The translations under genes and the position numbers were made by a program. Source: Hirudo medicinalis (Eukaryota; Annelida; Clitellata; Hirudinida; Hirudinidae). From it: 43,353 nucleotides of DNA. Below are positions 30,393 to 42,689 of the stretch, in pieces (position 1 is the stretch's first letter; each line of letters begins with the position of its first letter). The stretch covers positions 81,787 to 125,139 of the forward strand of contig MPNW01000731.1 in assembly GCA_011800805.1 (NCBI GenBank), read 5' to 3'. Below the pieces are notes generated by a model. It did no database searches and was not told the origin of the DNA. It saw only the letters and a program-made list of their open reading frames with translations.

Positions 30393-30928
30393 GTTGTGAG
30401 CATTCTTTTTTCGAGAGATTTCAGCTATTCTTTGCCTAGCGGCACATGAATGAGCCTGCCAGTTAAGCTGTTTGACTTGGGATTTCCAACATCTCTCTCG
30501 AAATGTTAAGGTTTATAAAAATACGTCTTCCTGGTAATCAAAATTAAATCACAACTTCAGTTTACTTTTCGGCATTTCATGAGTTCAAATTACTAGATGA
30601 AACTAGATATTTTAGCAAATTAAGGACGCTAAGCAGACGGAAGTCCAAACACGCTCGAATTTTAATCATAAAAGTAAATACAAAATAGCCACTTTGAGTT
30701 GTAAAATAAATCAACTCGAAATATAAAAGTGTTCGTGTTTTACCCATCAGAACCGAGTTTAAGCAAATAAAATCTAGGAAATTACTAACAATAAGCAAGA
30801 AAGTTTTTGACAAACGTGCACAAGCACAAAATCGTCACGATTAAATAGCCACGATTAAAACTAATAAAATCTAAAATAAATATTTATTTCCAGTTTTTTG
30901 TTCTGCATCTTGGTAGATTGAAAGCTTT

Positions 30929-33900
30929 CTACTTAACCCGTCCTTTCTTGTCTCGCTGGATGTGGACGAAAAATATGAATATCAAGGGATTCACGCAGCT
31001 ATTGAGGCTGGCCAGAAGTGTGGTTATTGTCATTCCCGGACCTGAAAAACAAACTTTTATTTTACAAAAAAAAATCATAAATTCTGTCAAATTGCGGCAT
31101 TATGCGATTAATCTGGCCAGCAGTTCTAAATGGGCTTTGGATAAAGCTGGCATAATGCTTCGGTGAATGTGATTTTTTGTCCTGCCAATTTTTCCCCCAA
31201 TGTTTCCAAGTTTATAAATCAACGACCGAGAAAGTGAAGCTCAGAAAGTAGCAGTCCTTAGAAGCGTGCGAAATGTTAAATTGTTCCCAAAAACGTATTC
31301 GACCGGACTCAAAAGATAACAAGATTGTAAATTTAAAGAAATTTGTGACTCGAAAATAAAATCGTTGTCCACTAAGATTTTTTTCTTAAAAAAAAAAAAC
31401 CGACCATAAAATGTCAAACCGCTCGCAATCCACTGAGCATTGCCAAGGAGGAGGAAGATGGTGATGAACATAAAAACGGCCAACAAAAATGTTCCTACTT
31501 TATTATTGTATCAGAATTTTTATTACTCCCAAGTAAATTGTAAACAAGTAATATTTATTAAAGTAAATATTATTTAATAAGAAATTATTTTCTAAAATCT
31601 AAAAACAAAAAATCAATGATGATCATTGAAGACTAACAACAGCATAACTGAGTAGATATTAAAAGTAACATTAAAATAAATTGTTATCGATTTTTATCAT
31701 TCCAGTTTAACAATTGAATAATTGAAAAATAAAAAATAAGCCAATAATTAATAAATAATTAAGATATAACCATACAAATATAAATGCAGTTACTCTCGTA
31801 TGGAGCTTCAGCATCTAAGGCAGCCCACAGTTGAGAGAAGAAGAAGGGACACCAGCACAAAAGATAGGAGATGTTGATGATGACCGTCAGCTTGACAGTT
31901 CGAATCTTGGCTCGAGACATCTGACTTTTCTTCTTAGACACGGTGGTGAATCCTCGTTTCGAATGATCAGGTAGACCGGCGTCCAGCACGCCCTTGACGG
32001 CTTCCTCTTCTGATCTTGTTTTTCCGTTTTGTTTCAATGCAGTTTGAGGCAAGTCTTCGTCTATATCGGATTTCACGTTTGGAGATGCCGTAAAGGTTTC
32101 CGATCTGATCTTCAGTTTCGAATTTCTGCCGAAGAAACCACTCGATCCAGCGGTCGGTACCTTGGCGTTTCTATGGAAATGCCCGGAGAGTCGACGGTCG
32201 CTTTCCAAACTTTTCTCGGGAAGTTTGAACGTGACAACGCTCGCGATGAATGGAGGAGCTTGTTGTTGTTGTTGTTGTTGCTGTTGTTGTTGGCGCTTCT
32301 TGATTTCCTGATTTCCGAGCGGAATGAGGACTTCCATCTCCAGTCCGTTTGCTCTTTCGATCTTTTCGAGCTGCTCGACAGTCCTCGATCGAAAGTGGTT
32401 CTTGAGGAATGGTCTTCTGCCTCTCAGTAGGGAACTGGTCTTCGTGGAGTTGGATCTGAAACTGGAGGTCAGGGAGGTCAGGGAGAACTTCTTCCTCTCT
32501 ACCCTCCTACCGGGGTCAACTCCCGTCTGGAAACTCGTCCAAACGGCTCTGCAGAGGAGGGTGTACGTGACGAGGAGGATTGCTACCGGAATGGCGTATA
32601 TGGATAGAGCCACCCATACTACGTATACCTGGTCGAATATTTTGAATTTTTTGTTATCGAGAAAAAATTATATATTAATTGTATTTATTTCATCGCAATA
32701 TTTTTATATTTCTATGTTATTTTTAAGCCACCTTGTCCTCAATGCGAGTTAAGTAGGCAATCATTCAAGTTCCCTAAATATTCTAGTTTGTAAATTATTA
32801 AAAATATTGTGAAACTATAATATTGAGTATAATTATTATCCGATGGAGTACTGACAGAGTCAATACAATAAATATTACTTATAAGCAAATTAATATTTAA
32901 AATATTACGTCGGATCCATTCAATCCAAGCTTGACAAGGACTAATTGAAAGCACATTTTGATCCATAAAGCAACTTACGAACACGAATTTGTGGACGTCA
33001 CGAAGCAGGATGATTTGGAAATTATGGAGGATTAAAACTATTTCTCTGACATTTTTGTTTTGGAGTTGTTTCAGCGATTTCTTGCACAATAATAATTTCA
33101 TAATTAAATAGATAAAAAAAATTATTTAGTAATAATGATGATGTTAATAATAATAATAACAATATTTATTACATTTACATATTTTTTTTTAATTAATTTA
33201 ATTTCAAACTAAATGAACAATAAGAATGAAAAATAGAAACTACTTAAAACTTAAAACCAAATATACCAGCTTACAAATTACATTCTTGTAACGTAATCAC
33301 AACAGTTGCAACAGTGTGATTAGCACGTGTTACTCTTGTAATAACAATGTAATTTGACATTAGACATACAAAAGAAAATATGTAACAGCCTTGAATCACT
33401 AAGAGGGAAGATATGAATCCAGGCTCGAGAAAGGCAGTCACAAGTTATTACCGACCGTGTTTGATTTGTGAGTATTTCTATGAAATATTTTTCCATCGTA
33501 AACAAAACAAATTGTCTTGGAATTAACTTTTCGAAATTATTTACGATCCTTATTCTGCCTTTATTAAATTACGTTTTCATAATTTTATTTTTATTATTAA
33601 ATATTGTTGGAAATTATTGCTAGAATAATTGAAATAAGTAAAATAATTGTTTATGATTATTATTATTATTGATTATTATAAGCAAATGTAAAACTGTATT
33701 TTCCCATGCATAAGATGAACTTTTTTCGAAAATTTTATGATCTGAAAACTGGATCTTACGTAGAGGTAGTAGTATATGTTTTCGATATGTTTTACTGATG
33801 CCTTCAAGAGGAGTTTTGTGAATATTATGAAGAATAAAACTTGAGTTCAGTAACTTTATGCAATAATTTTGTTTCGAAAATTCCGTTCATAAAATCAAGG

Positions 33901-35413
33901 TGCGTCTTATACACGGGAGCGTGTTATGCGTGGCGTGGGGAAATAAGGTAATTTATTTTGTGGTGCACTTTGTGATACATCTCCAAGAACGAATTTGTTA
34001 TTAGTGCTTTTATCTCAGAAGCATTTTGGTAAAACTATGAAATTCTAATCTGCAATTAATTTCTTAAAACAATTTATTAACTTCAAAATTAAAGTTTCTA
34101 GTTAATTAACTATTTATTAATATATTTATTTATTAAACAATTATTTATTTATTAATTAGCTAAAATTAAAACATAGTGATCTGGAAAGTCAAAAGATTTG
34201 TCGAACTGAATAGAACTGAAAAATACAAGAACTAAAAAGAAGAACACATGAATGCAACATAAACTTTTTGATTCCAAAATTTCATCGAATGTAATTAACT
34301 GGAATGAAATTGAAAATAACCAAAAAAAAGAAGAAGAAGAAAGATTGAAGCACGTTGAAAGGATCGATCGACGTTTCTGATAAAAAAAATAAAAATAAAA
34401 ATGAAAAAAATCGAAAGAAAAACCATGAAAACTTGAAAAACTTTCCACTTTCCCGTCGAACGAGAATCAACGACCAGGATTCCATTTGAACGACTCACAT
34501 TTTTGAGCTGAAAATATTGCTGAATGCATGTTTGTTTGTTTGTTTGTTTGTTTGTTCGTTTGTCTTGGTTCATTTTTGTTCGATTAAAAATTGTTTTTGC
34601 TGTTTAGATTGTTATTTTATATTATTATTATTGATCGTTTCAATAAAATATTTATTAAACAATTGGTACGTTGGTGCGTTAACGATAAAACAATATAAAA
34701 GTGAAATTTAAAATTTAGACCACATTAATTAATATAAAGTTATAATAACTTAAATTAATTATTATTAAACATAATAACTTAAATATTTAATGAAAAGTTA
34801 TAATAACTTAAATTAATTAATATTAAATATAACAGCTTAAATTAGTTGATATTAAATGTAATCATTTTAATTAATTAATATCAAATATTTACGTATTTAG
34901 TTATGAATCACACAATTAATTATTAGTTAAATATTTAACTTAACTTAATTAATATTAATTAATTTAATTTATTGCCATAAATTCATTTCTAAATTGATTA
35001 CAAACAAACTGGAATTTTATTATAAATCTAATTTGTAGCATTAATTTTACATTAAATAATTTTTTGTTATTTTAATGTGTTTATATCTTAAATTTTACAC
35101 TTTTAAATCAATGAATAAGCAAATGTTTAATCAGAAACAGAAGAAAAACAAAACAAAGAAATCACAGAAATCCAATCGGCCAATTTATTTTCACAAACAA
35201 ACTCAGCTTGTGACAATTTAATTTATCAATTTATAATTAATCATAGTTATAACAACCTATGAAATGATTTTCCCAAATAAAATAATTTGAAAACGTAGAA
35301 ACTTCTAAAAATACAGACACTTTAGAAATGTTACTCTCTGAAAAATCTCTAAAAACATCGTCATCGTCATAGTCATCGTCATCGTCATCGCCATCGTCAT
35401 CATCATCACCATC

Positions 35414-35463
<50 letters not shown>

Positions 35464-35858
35464 CATCATCATCGCAATAATAGCAACAACAACAACTTGA
35501 AAGACAAAAAACAAACAATGAATGTTTCCGAAATAAGTCTTCATCTCCGCATTTATTTTGAAAAAAAAACCAAATAAACAAACAATTTTTGTTTAAAGTC
35601 ACGCGATCAGTCACAAATGACTCCTCTTAATGGTGCGACCTGAGGGGGCAGAGGAAGCACCCCGGGGTTTCGTGGCTAATGGGGCTTTTAGGAGAGGGGG
35701 ATGGAAGATGTATGGCCGGGCATTAATAATGCCGCGGTTTTTTATTATTGTTAATTATTGGAATAATTATTTTTATTTATGCTGAAGTGTTTTTTTTGCA
35801 GTTATTGTATTTATGTTCAATATGAAATGAATATATATACCTGATGTGTTTTGAAGGA

Positions 35859-35937
<79 letters not shown>

Positions 35938-36715
35938 GCAGTAGGTGAAATTAATGAATTATTAAAACATAATAGGAAATTTTATTAATAAGATATATGT
36001 GCATATTATAAAAAAATATATTGAAATAACGTAATAACGAAACATAATATTAATGACTACAGTACATCCTGACAAACATGGGATACTTGATACTTGTACT
36101 CGAGTATCGGTTTCAGGTACTTGTACTTCTACGCGTACTTGGACCTTGAGCACTTGTACTTGTACTAATACTTGGTCCCATGTCTGCATCCTACTTAGCC
36201 TTCCATGCAATATTTATCATATTATAATTAACGCAATGTAATTATTAATTATATTTAGCGATCATTAAAGATCAATTTGTCAATAATTCATTTGAAATTC
36301 GTTCAAAATCTTTTCAAAATCGTGGTGATTGATAGTAGTAATAAAATCACATTATTGTCAAAAACAAAGCGGATGTTTTAATAATTAATTAATAAATTTA
36401 AATAATATAATATATTAATAATAATTATTAATTACAATATTATTTATTAATTATGATGATATCAATTACTGATTACGAATTATAATATTATTAACTGCCA
36501 ATTAACTATTATTAAGATGTTATTATATTAGATTAAGATATTAGATGTTAATTTATTAATTTATTTAGAAGAGCAGTTGATGATCGATATCCACAATTTA
36601 TTATTAAAATATCAGAATGTTCTATTTATTGGCAATAAAATCATATTGTTTATGCATTGGATGTGATATTATTTTTATTGATATTATCATTATTATTATT
36701 ACTATTATTATTATT

Positions 36716-36792
<77 letters not shown>

Positions 36793-39700
36793 AGTTATTA
36801 ATAGATCACGTGACACAATATCTCAACGTCCCAATATCCTCCCCTTTATTGCAGGTCATACGAGTGCACTCGTTTCGCTGAAGAATCAATTTGTTATCTC
36901 GTTTCTTATTGGCGGGTTATTTACGGATCTCACACGTGCACAGTACAGTTAACTCTCGCACACATTTTCATACAGTTTGCAACAAATTGTTTAATACACT
37001 TTACAACAATCGCTAAACAGTCTCAAGTAAAACGACAAGATGCAAAGAAGCAAAATCACAGACATTTTAAAGGTTGTGAAGACGCACAACACAGACAACA
37101 CACATAGACAGATCGCGCGCACAAGACACATGAAGAACATCGAAATAAGAAGAATGAACGGAGTCCTCAAGGTCGCATCAATCCGTGAACTTCGCGCAGC
37201 ATCTTTCTGCAAGACGAAGAAAACAGAATCGACAACGACAACGATAACAATAATAATAATTATTATAATTATTAATAATAATATTATTATAATAATTAAT
37301 TATTATTATTATTATTCGTAAAAGGTCATTTATAATAATAATTATTATTAATGCAATGCAATACAATACAATACAATACAATGCAATGCAATACAATACA
37401 ATGCAATGCAATGCAATACAATACAATACAATACAATACAATACAATACAATACAATACAATACAATACAATACAATACAATACAATATAATATAATGCA
37501 ACATAATATAATATAATGCAACATAATATATAATCAATAATACTCAATTTTTTACATAACATAATTATTAAAATTACGATTTTATAAATGGCTGGAGGTC
37601 AAATGATCTGACAAGGAGAGGAGCCTTAAATCCTACTGAAAAGGTCTGGGTAACGTTGTCAAAATTGGCTCACAACAATGGAAGGCAGTTCTACCACAAA
37701 TTTCACTTGGAAACGCCATTATTAGAGCCTCGGAAGAACTGGTTGGAAAATTCGTAAAAACTTTAAACTTTTGAATCAAATGATAACAGATTAACAAGGA
37801 TGACATTGTTGAGAATAAAGTAAGCATTACATCTTGTACATTTTTCTCTGTTTTACGTGAGTTTGTGACATTTTTAGATGATTTTTGAAAGTGTCTTTCA
37901 CGGTTATTGGACGCCTCGAATCACGTTTTCTGAATTTTTAAATATTTATAATTAAAATTATAATTAAAATATTTTGACGAAACTTTCAGAAATAATCGCA
38001 CAACGTACTAAAATTTTCTCCCAATAAAATTTGTATTCAGTGATTTATCATGAAAATACGGGATGTCCTCATGCTTTCTTTGTTGACTGTCTTTGTTAAC
38101 AATACATAATGCAATAACATACAAACATAATGTTTTCAAAATCAAAAGATCAGAAAACAAGATTCGATGACTTCGTGGAGCAAGCGATTGCATGGAAACT
38201 GATAAATTGGTCCCCAACTAATTCCATTGAAGGCTTCAACTGAAGATGCTTCTCTCGTCATTCATTCAAACAATCACATTAAGTAATATTAACGAGGTCA
38301 TTACTAACATCAATAAGCATAGTTAATGACCGCGTCAATATTAATTAGGTTATTAATTAAGATTAATCAATCCATTAATGAAATTAAAAACTCATAAATA
38401 TCTAATTAATGATATATAATTTATTATAACAATATCTGATTAGTAATCTAATTAATATTAATGATGCCTTTCGTAATGCAAATGTAATATTATTAATGAT
38501 AATTAGAGATTATAAATAAATAAAATATCATTGAAACATACTAACATGTTAACAAATTAAATGATAAAATAATATTAATAACATCGTTATTGTAAAATAT
38601 ATATTGCATAATATTGTAGAATTATATCATACATATTAATCATATATAGCTCATTATTCTAGTGATTGTTACTATTTTAAATATTTTTAAAGATAACAAT
38701 ATTATAATAATATAATCATCATTATTATTTTACCACTTCATTAATTCATTAATTCATTAATTCATTAATTCATTAATTCATTAATTCATTAATTCATTAA
38801 TTCATTAATTTATTAATTCATTAATTCATTAATTCATTTATGCAATACTTTAGGCGCCGAGTGTCCACGNGTGTTGAGGCATTTAAATGTGCTGAATGTT
38901 TCGTGGATATGAAAGTTTCGTTAAATGAATGATGAATGAGTGAGTGAATGAAGTGAATGAGTGAGTGAAGGAGTGAGTGAGTGAGTGAGTGAGTGAGTGA
39001 GTGAATGAATGAGTGAGTGAATGTACTAATGAATGAATAAATAAACGGATGGAAGGATGCATGAATAAATAAATAATGGATGGATGAATGGATGGATAAT
39101 AAATGGAAAGCATGACAAGCTGATGGAGATCAATAAATTTTGAAGGATCTCACGAGACTTTCCATGGCTCCAAACAGATGAGCTCTCCCTGAAATAAAAA
39201 ATTAAAATTTTACAACTTATTAATTGCATAACTTGTTTACATTTTCTCAATAGTCACTTAAAATAAATAATTGTAATTTATTACTCAATAATTAATTAAT
39301 AAGTAATCATGTCACCATTTTATTGCATTAACTTATCTCTTCTTGTTAGTCCAGATATTTCACTCTCTTGAATAAATAAATATGACTAATTTATAGTTAA
39401 TAATACATTTAATAATTTGCAATAACAAGTTAATATTTGCAATTACTGATTTATTAAATTTATATTAAATGAAATGAACGTCAAGAGTTGAAGGATTATT
39501 TTCAGCAATCACGCAAGAGAGGCAAAATACTGTTGAGAAGATAAATTCGATTGATTGATGGAGTGAATTGATGAAAGAAGAAGTGAATGAATGAATTGAT
39601 TTGTAAAAATGGATGAATGAATGAATGAATTATCAAATGAATTAATGAACAAACTAATGAATGAATTTGTAAATGAATGATTGAAAGATTAAGCAAATGA

Positions 39701-41365
39701 ATGAGTTGTGGTAAATAAATTTAATTTTCATCAAATGTTGATAAGATGATCACAATTAATTTGAATTTTAGATCTCACTCTGCTGATTTACAATGCTAAA
39801 TAACATCGATTAATTTTTAATTAAACGAAGATTAATTAATAATTTTATAAATATTATTAGACATTCATTTATTCATTAATTGTCCAATATTTTTAACTCC
39901 AACAAGGCAGTGGATCTTGGTTATAAAATCAGGAAAGAATGCGTGGATGAATTTGATGGATTTTCACAGACGATTTCTTGGAAGCAAACAATGACTTTGT
40001 GACTGAAGAGGTTTCTGATGTGACACGTGACTGGAATGATGGCGGTGGCATTACGGTGTTGATTGGAATCCATCATCATCATCGTCGTCATCGTCATCAC
40101 ATTCTAAGAAGTGTATGGAATGATGGGGGATTAATGATGAATGAATGAATGGTTGAAATTGTTGCTAGTGTTGTTATTGCTGCATTGTTGTCGTTATTAT
40201 TGTTATTATTGTTGTCGTTATTATTGTTGTTATTATTGTCGTTATTATTGTTGTTATTGTTGTTGTTGTTGTTGACCAATCGAATGACAGGAAGTCATAA
40301 ATTCCCGAATAAATTATCCAAATAAACATTGAAAAGAATGCGCTGAAATATTTTTTTGCAATTTTAAAAACTTTTCAATAAAATATTTACAAATAAATGT
40401 AAAACATATATTTGCAATATTCATTCCTAAATCAAATTAAAACTCTTTGAAGATAAAAGACTTAAATATTTCATCAAATGTTCAGAAAATTCAAAATAAA
40501 AAACTATTTCAGTTCTTTAAAAACATAAAATTCAATTTGGATGTCTTTAATAATGTTTAAAATAGAAATTTAAATAATTAATAAATAATTTTTAATATAA
40601 AAATTTTAATGTTATAATTAAATGGAATTGGATAGAAAAATTCTGCCAGGTTTTGAAAGTGAACTCAGAAAACACTGGGATTTTTGATGATTTTGAGTAC
40701 AAAACATTACACCGACATCGTGCTTATGTGTTTCAGTCATTTTCAATATATGTGTTTTCAATATTTTCTCACAATAAGGATTTAATTACATGGTTAAATT
40801 AACAAAGATCCAAAATGTATGCTCTTCTAAACAAATGGCTGACGTCATCGGAGCTATTTTTATGACATCATAATTATTATTTTTATGACATCATAAGACA
40901 AGTGGATAATTGGGAAATTCCAAGTGGTTTTTTATATCCCTCATCACGTGATATTTCGGTTGAAAGGTTCTGGTTTCAAATCCCAGGAGAGGTAACGCGA
41001 TGACGTCATTAGTACAGAAAAATCCACTGCACATATAAGATAGTGACGTCACATACTTTCATTTTGTCTGAGTGACTCATGTTCAGTGAACGATTAGGTT
41101 GTTGCTACTCTTGTAATTTATTAAAAACATTTCAATGTAAATAAAACTATTATTAATAATAATATTAGCAACAACATCAATCAACAACATCAATCAACAA
41201 CAACATGCTTATGGCTCTATGCAAATGAACAAGTCGTTATTATTATTAATAATTATAACTGCGTTAGGCCTGAAACAATTGAAGGTATTGCAATCAACTT
41301 GTAGTGACTTAATATGTCCAAATAAGTATGCCTTATTGTTATTATTATTATTATTATCGTCATCA

Positions 41366-41402
<37 letters not shown>

Positions 41403-41629
41403 CGTCATCATTGTTATTATTATTATTATTGTTATTATTACTATTATTATTATTTAACAATTTTTTTATTAATTTCGTGGACTAGCTGACCCTCATGGTC
41501 CAAGGGGGTTGAAAAACAGCCCAGCAGTTGAGTGAACCCCTGGAGTCCCACCTGTACGAGAAGATGAACACCTGTGGAAGTGCGAAGATGAAAGCCAATA
41601 ACCAGGCTGCTGAGACTAGGATCTTTGAT
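30929..41629 (-). CDS. Vasopressin/oxytocin-family GPCR, 3' part (TM4 to stop)
   Basis: Three minus-strand exons are joined in phase. 41629-41491 holds TM4 (KILVSAAWLLAFIFALPQVF) and the second extracellular loop (NCWAVFQPPWTMR). 32628-31776 holds TM5 (YVVWVALSIYAIPVAIL), a very long third intracellular loop and TM6 (AKIRTVKLTVII..SYLLCWCPFFF). 31041-30929 holds TM7 (LLASLNSCVNPLIF) with a TAG stop. CWA-F-PW before TM5, AKIRTVK before TM6 and LASLNSC in TM7 are hallmarks of vasopressin/oxytocin/conopressin receptors, which couple peptide binding to G proteins at the plasma membrane. The third loop is about 200 residues and contains about 11 consecutive Gln. The TM7 motif is NPLIF, not NPxxY. 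The tail after TM7 is only about 15 residues. TM1-TM3 lie beyond the right edge. Confidence 0.88.
31042..31775. other. GPCR intron between TM6 and TM7 exons
   Basis: AT-rich, 734 bp, donor GTATGG at 31775, acceptor TTTTTCAG ending at 31042. Minus-strand open frames here (about 31241-31486) are hydrophobic by chance and have no matching splice phase. Confidence 0.6.
34528..34561. repeat. (TTTG)n microsatellite
   Basis: About eight TTTG/TTCG units. The Phe/Val/Cys-rich frame is an artefact. Confidence 0.9.
35358..35476. repeat. (CAT)n with regular CAC insertions
   Basis: CAT/CGT triplets in which CATCACCATCATCAT-type higher-order units repeat with a period of about 18 bases between about 35400 and 35460. 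Confidence 0.9.
35635..35745. other. GC-rich patch in AT-rich intron
   Basis: About 110 bases, including GACCTGAGGGGGCAGAGGAA, GCACCCCGGGGTTTCGTGG and ATGGCCGGGCATTAATAATG. Composition is sharply different from the surroundings. No open frame with splice sites or recognised RNA gene was found. It could be a repeat fragment or regulatory island. Confidence 0.4.
35860..35937. repeat. (ATT)n microsatellite
   Basis: About 25 uninterrupted ATT triplets. Confidence 0.95.
36076..36183. mobile_element. Short inverted-repeat element (MITE-like), low confidence
   Basis: ACATGGGA at 36076-36083 and TCCCATGT at 36176-36183 are perfect 8-bp inverted ends. The interior consists of degenerate ACTTGTACT/GTACTTGG units, including CTTGTACTCGAG. 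CATCCT lies just outside both ends (36065-36070 and 36187-36192), which may be a target-site duplication with a few intervening bases. No coding capacity. Confidence 0.4.
36675..36796. repeat. (ATT)n followed by (TTG)n microsatellite
   Basis: About 25 uninterrupted TTG triplets (about 36718-36792) follow ATT triplets. Confidence 0.95.
37040..37250 (+). CDS. Unrecognised ORF before a microsatellite
   Basis: The ATG at 37040 opens a frame of about 70 non-repetitive codons (MQRSKITDILKVV, then MKNIEIRRMNGVLKVASI) before running into ATA/ATT repeats. It is Lys/Arg-rich and less AT-rich than its surroundings. It has no recognised domain and may be a fragment of a mobile element or a chance frame. 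Confidence 0.15.
37351..37490. repeat. (ATACA)n/(ATGCA)n pentanucleotide array
   Basis: About 28 units of AATAC or AATGC. The Ile/Leu/Tyr/Cys frames across it on the minus strand are artefacts. Confidence 0.95.
38733..38836. repeat. (ATTCATTA)n octamer array
   Basis: About 12 tandem copies of ATTAATTC, with one T-for-C variant near 38812. A gap base N follows at 38870. Confidence 0.95.
38921..39095. repeat. (GTGA)n / (ATGA)n / (GGAT)n tetranucleotide arrays
   Basis: Runs of GTGA and ATGA units change to AATA and GGAT units. Confidence 0.9.
40140..40273. repeat. (TTG/TTA)n and ATGA repeats
   Basis: Short ATGA repeats lead into TTG/TTA/TCG triplets. The poly-Asn frame on the minus strand is an artefact. 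Confidence 0.9.
40840..41051. promoter_or_regulatory. Cluster of CRE-like sites
   Basis: Perfect TGACGTCA occurs at 40840-40847, 41001-41008 and 41044-41051. Two one-base variants TGACATCA lie at 40863-40870 and 40886-40893. ACATATAAGA at 41031-41040, between the last two perfect sites, resembles a TATA box. TGACTCA (AP-1) is at about 41073. Within 212 bp this is far denser than chance for an 8-mer. CREB/ATF family factors bind such sites. It lies in the GPCR intron, less than 200 bp from a possible plus-strand small gene. Confidence 0.45.
41219..41284 (+). CDS. Possible first exon of a nested small secreted-peptide gene
   Basis: ATG at 41219 gives MQMNKSLLLLIIITALGLKQLK, a plausible signal peptide, followed by GTATTG as a phase-0 donor at 41285. 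Downstream, a frame at 41946-42113 (KLKRQVDEILQAPLK.. to TAA, 55 codons, with a Lys-Arg) could be a phase-0 second exon, but its acceptor (CGGGGAG) is poor. Read through instead, the first frame runs into (ATT)n. CRE-like sites and a TATA-like box lie upstream. Speculative; the Leu/Ile run may just reflect TTA repeats. Confidence 0.18.
41335..41456. repeat. (ATT)n microsatellite with TCG/TCA interruptions
   Basis: Two ATT tracts, each followed by TATCGTCATCATTG, so the array itself is partly duplicated. Confidence 0.9.
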
Positions 41630-41771
41630 CTGAAAGGTATTTATAAGTTTGGAATAATTATTAATTTAAATTGTTAAATTTGTAATCATTTTTTAAAATT
41701 ATGATTTTATAGTTAGTTATTTAATGTTTGCACGATGTAATTGTGGTCACTGGATGGTTTTATTCTAAACA

Positions 41772-41816
<45 letters not shown>

Positions 41817-42689
41817 CTAATTACAATGATATACTAAAAATATTTTGTTTATTATTTGCGATAATATTAACAGTTAATTATAATAATAATTAAAATGTCA
41901 AAGTAATAAAATTAATAGAAGTAAATAATCGGATAATTCGGGGAGAAATTGAAACGGCAAGTCGATGAAATCCTCCAAGCGCCACTAAAGCAGAATGAAG
42001 CGAAAAAAACATGGCGGATAAACAGGAAGTTGTTGACAAAATGGCCACCGGAAGTTTTAATTAAAAATATTTTTGTTAAAAAAAATTACTTAAAATGTAA
42101 ACTATTACTTTAACAAAATAAGCTGTCAATAAATGGGATTTTTAGAATTATCAAAATAATTTATTTAAAGTATTTATTTTTGTTAAAGTCAATTTCATCC
42201 TACTAGCACCATGGTAAAAGAATTAAGCATTATTATTATTATTAATATTATTATTATTATTGTTATAATAATAATTATTATTATTAATATTATTATTATT
42301 ATTATTACTGTCATCATCATAATTCAATAATGGACAAGGAATTTCATTATAGTCATCCGGTTATTAAGTTACCATGGAGACAAATGACTAAGATGACGCC
42401 ATGTGGCCTTGACCTTGATTTTGTAATTAGAATTTAGAAAATAATTCTGTGGAAAATAAATTTCTTTGGAAACCCTTTAAATTAACCGAGGAAGTTTTTG
42501 GAATAATTTAAATGTGATTTATTTTTGTGGCTATTTTGAGTAGGAATTCCATATTTTTAGAGTCACAACTTGGCTATAATTAGTCGATCCATGCATCAAT
42601 CGAGTGAATCAATCAGTCGTTAAAATCAGCCATTCAATCAAACAATCACTCAGTTTGGCCTTCAGATTTGCTTAAATGTTTGCTGCATG

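Larger units (their letters stand above)
32629..41490. other. Large (about 8.9 kb) GPCR intron between TM4 and TM5 exons
   Basis: The donor is GTCAGC at 41490 and the acceptor CGACCAG at 32629. I see no conserved exon inside. Contents listed separately: several microsatellites, a short inverted-repeat element (36076-36183), a GC-rich patch (about 35635-35745), a cluster of CRE-like sites (40840-41051) and a possible nested small exon (41219). Long stretches (32650-34500, 34600-35200, 39700-40800) are plain AT-rich DNA. Confidence 0.6.

Noticed and set aside
31241..31486. Hydrophobic minus-strand frame that could be a GPCR transmembrane exon
   Set aside because: The true TM7 exon (31041-30929) joins directly in phase to the TM6 exon, and this frame has no TM7 signature.
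39120..39190. Possible minus-strand last exon with acceptor TTTATTTCAG
   Set aside because: Only about 20 codons with no homology and no partner exon; inside the GPCR intron, so unsupported.
40955..40992. GGTTTCAAATCCCAGG resembling a tRNA T-arm
   Set aside because: No D-arm, anticodon arm or acceptor stem in the 60 bases upstream.
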